Below, one piece after another: positions 1-13,300 of a stretch of 64,000 bases of DNA. Location: positions 2,976,001 through 3,040,000 of the forward strand of contig NC_039514.1 in NCBI RefSeq assembly GCF_003672135.1, given 5' to 3'. Position 1 is the stretch's first letter; every line of letters starts with the position of its first letter. The stretch comes from Ooceraea biroi. Taxonomy: Eukaryota; Arthropoda; Insecta; Hymenoptera; Formicidae. The notes under the pieces are model-generated. The model did not search any database and had not been told where the DNA came from. It saw only the letters and a list, made by a program, of their open reading frames with translations. Both the position numbers and the translations under genes were made by a program.

Positions 1-2504
1 CCTCCAAAGCATCACGTCAGAGAGATAATCGTACGATTATCAGGAAATTCGGTCGACGCCGACGTATTCATCGCTTATGCCTCTATCGAGGATGTGTGTT
101 AAGTAAAGCGATTGTGAAGAACGTATCTTTGTGCTTAAATACTCAACATGTCATATATAATTTCTTTTATTAATTGTTATTAAAATTGAAACGCAAGCCT
201 CTTTTTTCGCCTTTCTTCCAATTTCAAGTGAGATCATAGTCTTTATTTTCGCAGGAATCTTGTTACAAAAATTTCTTCAATCACACACAGAGAATATTTG
301 AGAAATATAAAATCTCTCCCCCCCCAATAAAGTTAATTCCAGATTCGTCAAGAAATCTGTCGTGAAGAAATCCTAATGTTAACAACCGTAACGCGCACCG
401 CTACCATGAATTAATTACACGCGGCACGGTGCGAGATATGCGGGTCGTAAAAATTGTTCTGTACCACGAACAGAGTTTAATGAATCGTCAAGGAAGCGCT
501 TAAACCGACATCGCCGATGTTATTGGGCGTCCGAGGCGGAAACAAGGAACTGCTGTAGGATGCTCAATACAGGCGCAAGGCGTAAGAGTGCGAATGTGTG
601 GCTCGTGTACTACGTGAACTAGCACCTTTATCTCTCGCAGCCGCGAAGTCGTATACAAGAATGACGGTAGTCCATTGTCAAAGCTGCCCGTTAAAATACG
701 GAATACGCCCTTAGTCTTGGAAGGAACCGGGCGCGCACCCACCGGCCTCCATTATCGTCGCGTGTATAGCCTATGAGCGGTGAAAGGGCTGCGAGGATCC
801 CGCAATGACAATAATTTCGCGCTAATAACCCTTCGCGCAGACTTCGCGCAGCAGCCCTCGTGTTAGCGATAGCGTCATGTCTTTGTAACTCGACTGGTCT
901 TCCAAGGGCCGCATCGACCGACAGCCAAGCAATCGAGGCCTTGAAACTCGCAATCTAAAGACCTACAGATTTCGCTCTTTGGTAACTTCATCGAACAACG
1001 CGTCTCGGAATCAGTCGCGAAGATAATGAAGCTTAGAATTTGAACTTTCGGAGTTCATAGATGTATCCTTTAAAAGTTACAATCCGACACGGTGATTTTA
1101 TTATAAATGTACAATTATTTTCTCTTTTCAATTATCTGCTCTTTTGGCAATCACATCCAGTCAATGTCTAGCTCTTTATGTTTAAGTATTCGAAAAATGA
1201 TTCTTTTGCATTGCAACGCAGAAACTGAAAATTTTGTAAAAGATTAAACATCTGAATTTCGATTTAATCTACAATAATTGAAGTATCATAGTATTTATTA
1301 AGGATAGATCATTGATAATAAATATTTTTTAACGATGTCGCCGGGAGATCGTCTCGATCACCAAGCATATCGTCTATTCTGACGAATGAAGAAGAGGGTT
1401 GAGCAAAGTAGATGGCTCTCGTTCCGCGGGGGGTGGCTTTGTCATCCGCGGGACGCCTTGGCGGGCTAATGCATTTCCTTTACAGTTTTAATGGGCATTC
1501 ATAACTAAGTTTAATAATGCCCGTAGAAGGCGAGCCGTCGCGGTTGCATATCTAATAATTCCACGGCTCCACCTCGCGCAGGAAGTGGCGCGCGGCACGG
1601 ATTTTAGCGGTGGCTGGTCGGAACCATCGCCCCCACATCTCCATCGTCCGCTACCCCGCCTTCTCAAGATATCTATCCGACCTCCTTCCCTTTCTCGCAC
1701 TCTCTTTCCTTCGTTCCCTGCGCAACCTAGAACACCGTTCTTAAGTCTGAACTTTCGTGACTGTAACTGCGTGTGCTATGTTACACAAGAGTTTGAATTC
1801 ATAAATACAATGTTAGGGAGCAAGTGTGGAAATTATGTTACATGTCTTGATGAAGAACGTACTTTCTTTTATTTTATCGTTAATTTCATTGTGTTTGTTT
1901 TATTGTTAGAATATCTTATTTGATATACTTTTTTTATATAGGATAGAGAATTTTCTATCAATGTAATTATATGATATAAATCTAACACACATATAATATG
2001 TGTAACATAATATATACGTGCGACACACGTATTATGTTATTATACAGTAGTGTGTATTATTCTGCAGTATTGTACAGGTATTGATCGCAAGTATTGATTT
2101 AACGATAATCTATTAATATAACAGAATACAGAATATGATTGAGAGAAAATGTGTTTATTTATCCATTTAGTTTCGAAAGAAAATATAATTTTGAGATTTA
2201 TGGGAATAATGTGCGAAATAAAATCACGGAAGGAGAAGATTTTACAGCCACCATTGCTTTTCCCCGTCCACTCGATTGTCAGAGTCTGATGGAAACAATG
2301 AAAACCGCAATTCTCAGACTGTTCTCGGGCGAGTCCACGGAATCACCGAGCTATTTCCATTTTACGTCCGATACATATCGCTCGGCGAAAGCCGAAAGCC
2401 CATTTGAAACGCCTTAATCGCCATTGAATCACCAACGATGAGGACTCGCGGACAGAGGATCCCCGGACACCTATAGCGTTGAGGATTCACCGAGGAGGGG
2501 GTCA

Positions 2505-2585
2505 GGGTTCCGGCCACGATGGTGGCATAATAGCGTCTTGGTAGTGTAGGACCAAGATATAAATCCTGGCGCCGTTATATGCCGT
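2505..2585 (+). repeat. Possible tRNA-derived SINE head (degenerate)
   Basis: GGTGGCATAATAGCG resembles a tRNA D-arm/A-box. The following CTTGG...CCAAG forms an anticodon-like stem, and AAATCCTGGCGCCG resembles the end of a T-arm and acceptor. The T-stem 5' half and a proper acceptor are not preserved, so it is not a functional tRNA gene. The outer GGCATA/TATGCC also pair. Confidence 0.3.
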
Positions 2586-5500
2586 AACGCGCCATCTTAG
2601 CTCGGTCTTCGCCTCCTCGTCGAGGAGGAGAAGGCGAAGCCAGCGGCGCCGTCTCTAATAAATAACCCCGAGACAATGGACACTGTCCAAAACACGGCAG
2701 ATCTTACGCCTTTAACTTGGGTACCAAGTCTCAACCCTTGCCCGCGGTTCTCGCACCAACCCCCGTCGACGTCCCCCTTTCTTCGGGGCTCTCGCTGCCA
2801 CGTCGCCCTCCGGACGACCCCGGCCACTCCCGCGACCGACAACACCGACGACAGATTCCCACCCTCTTCCTCCCCTCAAAAGCGGCTACCGACTCGTGTG
2901 CCCTCCTGCTACCGCTGTCGCTGCGGCCTCCTCGAATTATAATGTTTGTTTCTAACAAATTACCATGATAATGCCCGGCGCGTCGCGCGGTGAAACCGTG
3001 TCTTCGGTGGCACACTTAAATTACGCAACTATGAGCGCGCGAGCGCGAGAATCGTCGTCAGCGAGGAACCACGACTGCGTTGTCGTCGTCGTCGTTGGCG
3101 GTGGTGAGAACCAGGAGAACTCCTAGTGGGTAGTTGTAATGTTAATTAGCCACTTACCTAACTGTACACCCGTAGACAATCGGACTCCTTTGCCGAGGTA
3201 TTCCGAAGTTTCGTATCCTCGGCCGGCGACACCGGCAAAGAGGAAGATTTAGGGGGGCCGACACGGACAGCTACGTCGGACCCGCCATGATAGTGGTGCA
3301 CCGATAGGGAACTTTATGCTTCCGGCAGTATTCATGGTGCCGTTTCTTTTCTTATTTTTTTTTCGCGCCTTTCGCCGCCGAGATTTGCACGCAATCGTCG
3401 AATAAATTACTCGATAAATGACATTAGAGAATGTAGATGCGGATGCACATGCAGATATAACTAATATTTCTTACAATACATAGCGCAGGTATCTTATATC
3501 GTTATTCGTTTTCCGTTACAAATAACTTTGTATCAACTGATAATTTTGTGAATTTAATATTCCATTGTGAATAAAAGAACAACTCGTGACTAGATGTTCC
3601 AATTGAATGTAAAAAGGTATGAGAAGTGATGCGTCGTTCAGCTCGAGTTGCGGCGCATTTACGAGGGCTGTGTTATTCGTCGTTACGCCGCGAGTACATT
3701 TGAGCACGCTGATTTAAGTTCCACGCCTGATGTGACAAAGCGTTATTACAGCTCGCGCGTAGGAACACGCGTTAAATCAGGAGTCAACGCGAGGAAATTC
3801 TGTCCTACCGGTCCGGAACATGTCCGCCAGCGTCACCGTATTCGTCGGCGGGCGCGAAGCTGGCAGCGGGCGCACATAAAAATTATGTCAGCTCCTACGA
3901 GCGGCGAGCCGGAGCGTTGGTAATATACTTTCTACGTTTCGTCGGCGGACACCCCATTATGCAGCGTGGTGGCGCAGCGGGGCTGCGAAGGCGATAAACT
4001 TTATTTTCCAAAATCGTCCGATGCGTGGCCGCGCGTGTATCTCGGCCGCGGTAACGATCGTGATAACGCGCAGCTCGTAGAAACGAACGAGGGATGATAG
4101 GGGATTCCGAAAAAAAATTGTCGACCGCAATTTTTTCACGCGACATTGTCACCGCGGCGAGTTTTTTGATCGCCCACGGTGGGGAAAAAAATACGGGCGT
4201 TAAAATATTTTTTCCGCATGACAACGTAACACCGCCAGAAATATAATTAGCGCTTGCTCGACATCTAAAACGCCGCTGCGGCAAAAAGGAGGACGGAAAT
4301 ATGCTTTTCGTTTTACCGTTAAACAATGAAACCGATGCTTAGAGAGAATGATCGAAACGAGATAAAAAGTGAATATATGTATATATATATATACTTTCGG
4401 CACTTGAAAATAATATTAACATATAGCTGACGGTATTTTATTTCATAATTTCCAAGCGGATGCGCAAATAATCGGTGTTCCAGATGAAAATTTCAAATCT
4501 CCATCGAGATATATCCTTGAAACATTCATGCCGCCGTATAAATGCAAACGAAATATTGAAAAATGGTTAACCGAAACGACCGCTTTCATTACTCTCTGGA
4601 AAAAACCGGCTGGTTAAAGCGTGCTGTTTTACACGTTGGGATCATAAAACGTTGACTGCGCCCGACGAACAACCGTGTAACTGTCGTAATAGCGACAAAG
4701 TCGACGAAGTTGACCGCTTTATCGGCACGCTTTTATTGGGAAGGCAACGTCACCCTCTGCGAAGTTTATTAGAAATCCACGACAACGCGCTGAACTTTTT
4801 CAATACTGACTGCTACGCTACGCTTGAGTAAAAATGGGACTACGATTGCATACAAAATAAAAAAGAAACAGAAACAATAACTTACCTTTTTCATCAGTTT
4901 TCATTGTCTCTAACCTTTTCGATAAGTAAGATTAGTAAGGCAATTAACGTGCGACGGCTGGCGAAAAAACGCAATACCATATAATTCGCAAAATAGAGCG
5001 GCCGACTTATGAATGTATAATTTTTAATCTGCCGCAACGACTTTAATGGCGAATGTGACAACGGTCTACAGCGAACGAGCTTTTAATTTATTGATGCGTT
5101 TTATGAGACACACATGAAGCGTATGCAAGTAGCAACTCCACTCATCCCTGTGCTCTCATGTCCAATGTAGATGACAATAACTCGTAACGAGGATCCAAAA
5201 CTTTATTGCATTTTTCATTTGAGATAGATACGATAAGTGGCGTAAATGTTATGATTCTACCACTCAAATCAAGTATAAAAATACCAATTTAATCAAACTA
5301 ATGGAAGTTTATCTCGATTAATATGCCGATCAAGGTGGAACGTCGCAAGTTTTGATCGAATCTCGCACCGACATCCAGCTCTCTCACCGTCGCGGTATTA
5401 AAATCGCCAAAGGGAGATGGCACGAAGGAGGGGGCAGGAAATGCTAAAAGAATAAGAACACGGTGAAATTGAAGTGGATGGAGGAAGAGCGAGCGAGCTG

Positions 5501-6996
5501 GGCGAACGTCTGGCTCAGCCCTCGAGCAGTAAATCCAGAAACGGTGTTACGGGGCGGCCCCAGAGATAATGCGCAATCATTTCGGAATGGAAATTAAAAT
5601 CAGATGATGAATCCTAACGATGCCGTTTATTATTTTAATTTTCCGCGAAGGCCGCCGCCGACGCGGGCTACCGGCGGCCGCCGACGCCGACGCCGCTCTG
5701 GTAACTCGAGTTCGAGACACTAAATTACCTTCCTATTAGCCGTATAATTACAAGATGGCCCCGGTAATTTCCGTTTATTCCGACTTCGTTCCGCCGAACG
5801 GCCGCTTTATATCGCGCACTCGGTCGTACAGCCGATGTACCATATCGCGTTGATTGCCGTAACCGCGGCATTCTGACAAGTACGTATGTATATTCTTACG
5901 ATCAGTCAATAGACAGTAATCGACGAGTTTATCTCGAGACTTTTGCGTTAATATCTCTACGGAAAACGTAAATCTTGTGAAATATTCACGTACCTATTTA
6001 TTGAAAAACATACATATAATAAATTATTTTATAATCGAAAATATTACATATAATGAAATAATGATAAATATGATTATGCATAACTATCTTTTAAAAATAA
6101 CGTGTTTCTGCTAGCTTAATATGACGTACAAATGATTAGACTAGATACAAACGCGAAACAAATCCCGAATGAAAGCGCAGGGAAGGTAGTACACGATATC
6201 GCGAATTGGTTCTGTTTCGGTTAACGGCGAAAATCTTTCACGCTTTGCGGCAGGGAAACTCCCCCGTTACGAGCCTTTAAATGCGCCAATAATCGGGACT
6301 TTCGCTTTTACGCCACAATAAATCGCGGACTTGCGGTGCTCTTCCGCGCGGCCCTGCACGAATTTACATCCCCGTGCGGTGACGTATAAACTCGCCGGCG
6401 AAGTCGTTCTCCCCTTTTCGCGCGGCTCGTGCACCCCGTATGCTGCCGGCAGCTTATTATAATGTAACTGTAACTTTTTATGCCGCTCGTAACTCCGATA
6501 CAGCGCGGCATCAGCATCTGCGGGGGCATCAGCATCGGTTCTCGCCGCGGTTGCTGCACGCATTTGGACAAACAAGTATTATTACCCTCCTGGCTGACTC
6601 GTTTATGCGACTTCTCGCTCGAAACGTCGGTGCCGTTTGTGCCTTACGATTGGAAACGGTTATGGCGTACGCGCGATTTATGCGAATCACTGGAGACTCC
6701 ACGCGGATGGTACGCTCGTCGTATCCAGGTTATTTCCACACGTTGAGAAAATAGGAGGACGATGTCGGGACAAGAGTGGAAACTTGGCTATGTAGCTGGA
6801 TAAAAAGATCTCGCGGTTACTATTGGAGTACAGAGAACAACAGTTGGAGCAGATGCACATTTGATAGATCAGTTATATCTTCATGGAAGAAATAATATCT
6901 ATTTATTATTATTGATATTTAATAGTTTGATAAATTAATATTGGACAACAACGCGCGTTCTTTATGTTAGTATAATAAATTTTATGGTGCAGTAAA

Positions 6997-7043
6997 TCTC
7001 TCTCTCTCTCTCTCTCTCGCTCTCGCTCTCGCTCTCGCTCTCG
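6997..7043. repeat. TC / TCGC microsatellite
   Basis: A (TC)n run passes into TCGCTC units. Confidence 0.9.
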
Positions 7044-8900
7044 TTCACTCATCCGTACAGGGATCTACTATAGTATGTGTTGCAAAGCAAGAAAGTAGAC
7101 GCTAAGTTTACGACCAAAAGTGTATTTCTCAACCATACTCGGTTCTGTATTCATTAAGGGACAGAAAGAGAGGGGGTTAGCTCAGACCGATATACCTACT
7201 TTGTTTCTAACGTTCGCTACGTGAATTCACCGGCCGCTTTCACATACTTCCAAGATTACTTTTCTGTTCGCCGTAGAGAACTGGGGGGTAGGTAATTAAA
7301 ACCTCGAGTAGGTAAATAACGGACTGCTAGGCCAGCGTGCGAGCCACCGAGGAAACGTAATAAGTAGGCGAGTCTGTAGCCTTAAAAAGGGGAAAGATCC
7401 TTAAAAGCCCCCACGTCGGATCCGGTGCTATTTTTCGCGTTAATTTGAATTTCGTAATTAACCAGCTACGTATGAATTCTCGGGAGAATACATAAAGGTC
7501 CTTCCTTTAATTTCCGCGAGGATTCGTTATAATACCGCGCCCCCTCGCACGGGCCGGGTCGGACGTGGATTTTCTGACCTCGAAGGGGACGCGGGCGAAA
7601 GAAAAATGAACGCCAAACGTTATGACCGGAATACCTTACCGCTTCGTCAGGATCAGAACGTATAAGACCGGAATTAACTCTGTCGCCACCACATGTCGGT
7701 TTCTACGTGATAATGGATGCTTTACAAGACAAATGGATTACGATGCATAGACGATATACTACGTCGTTCGACGGTGCATTTAAGAAATTACGATTGTGCG
7801 AGATTCCGCCGACGCGACGTCGTGAAAAATGGGATGCTTTTCTCTAAGCAGTGCAGGCCTTTAAAAGAAATCGAAATCACCTCGTAAAGTAATCGCAACG
7901 ACGACTATATTTACTCGCTGATTGGGGTTGCTCCGTGGTGCAGGGAGGCTACCGTAATTACCGAGTATTTTTCTTGCGCGAGCCACCCCTCTAGCTGATT
8001 GATATTTTGTATTCCGGAGATACCATTACTTATTTTACTTTAGAAGCTTATCTTACTTTCACTAATAGAATTTACTAGAAATGTTAATTCAAAAGAAGTA
8101 TTAAATTTTCAATCATAAATTTGCAATTATACAATTTATTACATACATATAATACTGAAAAACTCGACATCATCAAATTGTCAAATCTGTTCTTTTAAAA
8201 TACTACAATGCAGAAAGGGTCACTATTATAGATTTATTATAGATTATTTATAATAAACTACTATTATTTGTGAGATGTATTATGTGTAATGTATTACTTA
8301 TTAGTATATTAATATTTGTTTAAATTATAATATATAATAATATTAATACTATAATATTTATTTACGATAGTGACGTTTAATCATGTAAACGTTACCCTTA
8401 ATATGACATCCATGAATGTGCATCGATTCAACCTATCCTTTGGCGCACGTTTTCACGTGCGGCATGTAAAGGAGTTTTATTTCCAGGACGCGACTCGATC
8501 GAGCCGGCGAGATGGCACTCAGCACGGATATAAAACGCGTAGGAAGTAGCGCGAGTGTCTCGAAAAGCGGAGAGGGTCCTTATAAACTCACGCCCCATTT
8601 CGCTGAAGGTTCATCTTTAATTTCTTCGCGTTTTTCTCCCTGCTCCACGCCGCGCCACTCAACACTCCTTTAAATTCCACCCCGGTCCCACCTCTACGTG
8701 AACTTCTCGGAGCGGGAGACAAGCCACCCCCGCGTTACTGTTCGCTCATTTCTCCGGTTGTCTTACGGCGATTAACCACGGCTGCTAACTCCCACCCCGT
8801 AACCACCTCTCGGCCTGTCCTCCATCCTGGACGTTCTCTCTCGTATTCCTCTCGTCGACTGCCCCCTCGGATCCCAGTCTCAGTTCTCTTCCGTCGCGTC

Positions 8901-8977
8901 GTAGTCACATTCTTAATATCGTCTTTTTAAGATTTTTTTAAAGTGCCATTAGCAGTTTAAAAAACTATATTGCCACT
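8901..8977 (+). repeat. Local duplication A, copy 1
   Basis: It shares a perfect 23-bp block starting GTAGTCACATTC with 9515-9537, then AAGATTTTT, GCCATTAG and AAACTATATTGCCA in the same order and orientation. Small indels separate the blocks. It has no coding character. Confidence 0.8.
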
Positions 8978-9514
8978 CGTCAGAAAGGGTGTTGGCAGCA
9001 GGGTGTTGGATAACTATCTCATCATGCGTTTAACTCTTTTCTCAGTTAAAATGATCGAATTCACCTTCCTTCCAACAATTTTTCATTAATGCGAGAATAA
9101 TAACAAGTGTGTATCAATATTCCGCAAGTTAATAATCGTGAGATATTGAAGAATCTTCCTTTCAAAATAATTTGGGGAATTCGCGTTAAGACATCTTTTT
9201 TCTCGAGTATTACATAAAATGAAATATATATAATACTGACAACTTTGCTGAAAGCATTATCAGATCATTACATAGGCAATATACATAATTTGCAGAATGA
9301 TAGAATGAAGGATATCTAAAAAAAGGATTCCAACGATTTTGAAAAAAATAAAACTTTTATGTTTAATTATATAACCGACATTTTATGATTTTTCTGTCTA
9401 ATAATTTATTACGAATACAGGAATCGATACAGCTAAAACAGGTTTTGTCGCTCGTAAGATTTACTTTGCTCATGCCGTCTTTGTCTCGCATTTCTTTCGT
9501 GGATCCGGGCGTCG

Positions 9515-9580
9515 GTAGTCACATTCTTAATATCGTCCTCTCAAGATTTTTAAGCGCCATTAGGGAAACTATATTGCCAT
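9515..9580 (+). repeat. Local duplication A, copy 2
   Basis: This is the partner of 8901-8977, about 614 bp downstream in direct orientation, and shorter by small deletions. The matched blocks are listed under copy 1. Confidence 0.8.
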
Positions 9581-12500
9581 TCTCCGCGGCGCTGCACCAC
9601 CGGTGTCGACCGGGTCGGTGATGTCGACGGTGAGGGCGACGACGACGGCGAAGGTACGAGAAGAGGAGACGCGATCGCAGAATGCGAGCTCTCTCGGCTT
9701 CCGCTCAAATTACGCAAATAAATTTCCTTTATTTTTACAAGCGGCCCTCTCGCCTCGGCGAACGTGGCCTTTCGACGGACGGGGAAAGAAGGGGTGGAAT
9801 ATCCGTAACTCGGCTGCTTTAATGACAGCGATATCGTACTCCACTTAGTGCTCCACGAAAGAATGATAGTCCGTAATTCCGTCATATCGGGCGCTTCTTT
9901 AAGCATCAACTTAGTTAATTTACTGATTCTTTTTCATGAGGGATAAATGAAAAAAAAAGTAAAAAATGGGATATTTATTTTAAGGAATAAAATTACTTAT
10001 TAAAATAAATAAGTAAATACTATTGATATATTAAAATCAGAGTGTGCTTTTCTAATTGCGTTTCCTATGACTTTATTCCTATGGCTATTAGTATTAAATA
10101 TTGTTTAATTATTGTAAAATAAGGATATTTTATCAAAAGTTTTAGAGGTTTGCCAAATATGATTATGCAGTTGGAACACACTTGACACTTTGTAAATTGT
10201 ATTTTTGTTGAATAATTTGATAAAAACTTACAAGATCGCGCTTATCTTAGCATTATCTAAGATATCTACATTTCGTCGACATCGTGATGATTCAATTCTG
10301 GTCGAAAGTGAGGAAAAAATCTGGCAAACTCGAAGTGTCTCGATTTAATTATCGCCCTCGCTGTTGAGTTACGGCCTTATTTATCGCGCGAAATAAGGGA
10401 CCAAAGGAAAACGGAACAGAGCCGGCTTACTACTTAAAATGTACAAATCCGACTGTCAGCCTCCTGTCGGGCTTTTCAACCCTCGTGCGACTTTTTTACT
10501 CACCACAAGCGCAGCCACACTAACGGTAGCGACGAAAGTTGCGAAGTGCAAACGACATCACGCAGCTTTTAAATTAACATCGTGTGTATGAAAGATTCAT
10601 CAAGCATTTAATGGCGCAAGAAATAATCGCAAGAGCGCGAGGAATTATTTATTAAATTATTTTTTTATTTTTCTGTCACGTCAAGATACGTTTTTACACG
10701 TAATACTTCCTTTATACAGTGCAATAATATGTGTGAAACTTTCTGTTATATGAACACATGACATATTTCTGCAAACTTCCGATTGAAATTTTACAATATT
10801 TATTTTCACCAAGAATAAATTTTAAAATGACTGCGTTGTAAATTGTAATATTGCACATTTAGTGCTCTTTGTAATATTCATTTTTCATTACCCATTGAAA
10901 TTTGTTCTAACTAAAAGAGATTATTAATCTTTTTATTCCTGATTGTACGTTTGAAAAAGTGGATAACATACAACGTCTCGATTTTCGTGCGGAAATCTCT
11001 CCGGCTTTCAATCTCGGTCTCGAGAATAGAAGAAGCAAATCGCGACAGTAGCAGAAGGGGTGAATGTATTTCATTGTAAGATCACCCCAGAGTGCCATTT
11101 CCACCCACGCAAGAGACTTCTTTCCGTCATTCCTGTTGCGCTTCTCTATTCTACGTATACAATTGGCAATTCAATATGTCGGCGAGCTCGAGGCGGGAAC
11201 TGTCGCGGGACCGAGAGAAGTCGAAGTACGAAAATTGCAATGGCCCTTTGTCGCCCGAGGCGAAAATCAAATTACGAAAGCGACGATGCAGACGAAAGAC
11301 GATTTGGGCATCGAGGGTGCGTCTCTCCTTCGACGGGAAGAGATATTTAAGGAAGGAATATTTTATTAGTTTCGATTGAAATTTAAACGGAGAACGCGGG
11401 AAGTTCCCTCCGATTTCACTCCGAATCGTATCCCTAGATAGCTTGGAAATAGCATTTTATTGAATGCTGCAAAACATTTCTATGACTCGAGTCAAAGATA
11501 ATTGAAATATTAAGTGATATACTATATATATGACATATTATCTTTAAAACACGTCATTATTTTAGAACGCATTGGTAAAGATTCAAAACTCTCAACATTT
11601 ACAATTTTGTATGATTTTAACAGTTTTAAAACAGTTTCAATCAAAATGCTAATGCAAAAAGTCAAAAACATCGATGTTGATGGGAGCCATTGTATCAAGC
11701 GAATTACTGATAAAATTGAATCATAACTTCCGGAAAACGGTAACGGAAAACTCAACGCTTGCTTCGCGATACAGCGAAGAAATTGATAGGAGTCTTAATG
11801 CCGCTAAGACGACCTTTCGCAATTAGACTTTTTAATTTTTATTAGCGACGTCCTCTCGTCCGCCTAAGCATATGCATAATGCCATGAATATTTTCGCCGT
11901 AACTCTGCCAACTTGTCTCCCAAGGAATTAACCCTTAAATTAGCAGTTAGCTTCAGCCTCAGACGCAAAGTCCCTGCGTCCCGGTAAATTAGAACCTCTC
12001 GTAGCCTGCTAGAGCTTCTTTCTCTCCTTCTCTCATTTGTCTTTCTCCATTCCATCCCGTCCATCGTTCGATCTCCTCTTTCTCTTTCTCTCCTCGCGAA
12101 AACTTTTCTTCGTCTTCGCCAACGCTACCCCATGACACCGAGAGTGCCAACTTGACGCGACTTGATAATCCATCTCCTTATTTTCGTCCTTCATTCCTGT
12201 CACTTCACATAATTCTCGCTAGAAAACCAAGATTCAAATGGTCACTTTAATAGCTCCAAGTGATATAAAGGACCCAGGATTTTTGATACGTGGAGGAACC
12301 GTGAAAGTCATATCATGTATTTGTGCGATATTAAGAGATTTTTTTCATTGCCGCGTAATGCCGAAAGTGCAAACAGCCGGAAATGCAATTCGCGGGCGCG
12401 ATAGAGAGGAGACTTCAATGCTGGTTGAAGCCACGAATCGAAGGCCGAAGCAGCATCGGCCGCGATTCGTGCAATCGAGAGCAGCCGAGGTAGCTACCCT

Positions 12501-12745
12501 CCACATTCTCGGCTTCGCGGGATTCCTCGACCAGGTTGAGAAACGCCACGGCACGTGGACCAGCTTAAAGCTCCGGCAGAAATACGACGTGCAGCTCGAC
12601 CAGCGGAACTTATTGCACTTCGTGCTCTCGCCCGGCGCGGAGCTTCCGAGCTCACCCGGTCCCGGGGCTTATTTAAGCCGGCTTCCTAAGTGCGCATACT
12701 AAATATGATAATATTGCAACGGCAAAAAACGTCAGCGGTATTTAG

Positions 12746-12761
12746 TCCCCTAATTAGGGGA
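12746..12761. promoter_or_regulatory. Perfect 16-bp palindrome centred on TAATTA
   Basis: TCCCCTAATTAGGGGA is fully self-complementary and contains the homeodomain core TAATTA on both strands. A regulatory role is inferred from motif shape only. Confidence 0.35.
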
Positions 12762-13300
12762 TCGTGACTCGTTTGCGAACGTTTCATTTCGTTGCTTTTC
12801 GCCTTCTTCCAACTGCGTCTAGCACTACATTCCGCTTCTACTTCTTCTACTTTTTAATCCTCTTTTGCCATTCCTTCTGACGATAAGTGAAGTGACAAAC
12901 GTACGACGTGACTCTGGAAGCCCTTTTTGTTGCCGTGGTCGCGCGATGCACACGAAATACCTTATGCAATGATTGAGATCGTAATTAAGTACATGAAACT
13001 GATTGGACGGTTCTTTAGGAACGTATAAAGCATTTTTCTAATTTAATGAGTTGAATTATATTGATATTTCTAATTTATTTTGTGCAAATCATGAAAAATT
13101 TCAAAGTAATCATACAGCGCTTTGTTAGCTTCCGTTATGGCTTATCATCTCCTTTCCTACAACAATCTATACTATAATATTTTAACATAATTTTTACAAC
13201 ATTATGAACATTATTGAACATTATTAAACGTACGGATTCACAAAGTATCGTGAAATATTCCAACAAAATGTTCCCTCTCCATATCGAAGGATCCTTTCTT

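Larger units (their letters stand above)
1..13300. other. Non-coding, likely Nup88 intron 1 or upstream DNA (block 1)
   Basis: No exon with recognisable protein similarity and no convincing donor/acceptor pair was seen on either strand. Open frames here are short, and several overlap on both strands in CpG-rich DNA. Contents I can name are AT-rich hairpins at 1985-2039, a tRNA-like relic near 2510-2580, a GTC tract near 3070-3100, a TC microsatellite at 6997, a local duplication (8901/9515) and a palindrome at 12746. Confidence 0.55.

Noticed and set aside
6267..6754. Opposing ~100-codon frames
   Set aside because: Mirror-image open frames in CpG-rich DNA, with no family resemblance on either strand.
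12238..12702. 154-codon frame on the + strand
   Set aside because: No recognised domain, a strong overlapping frame on the other strand, and no splice context; treated as chance in CpG-rich DNA.
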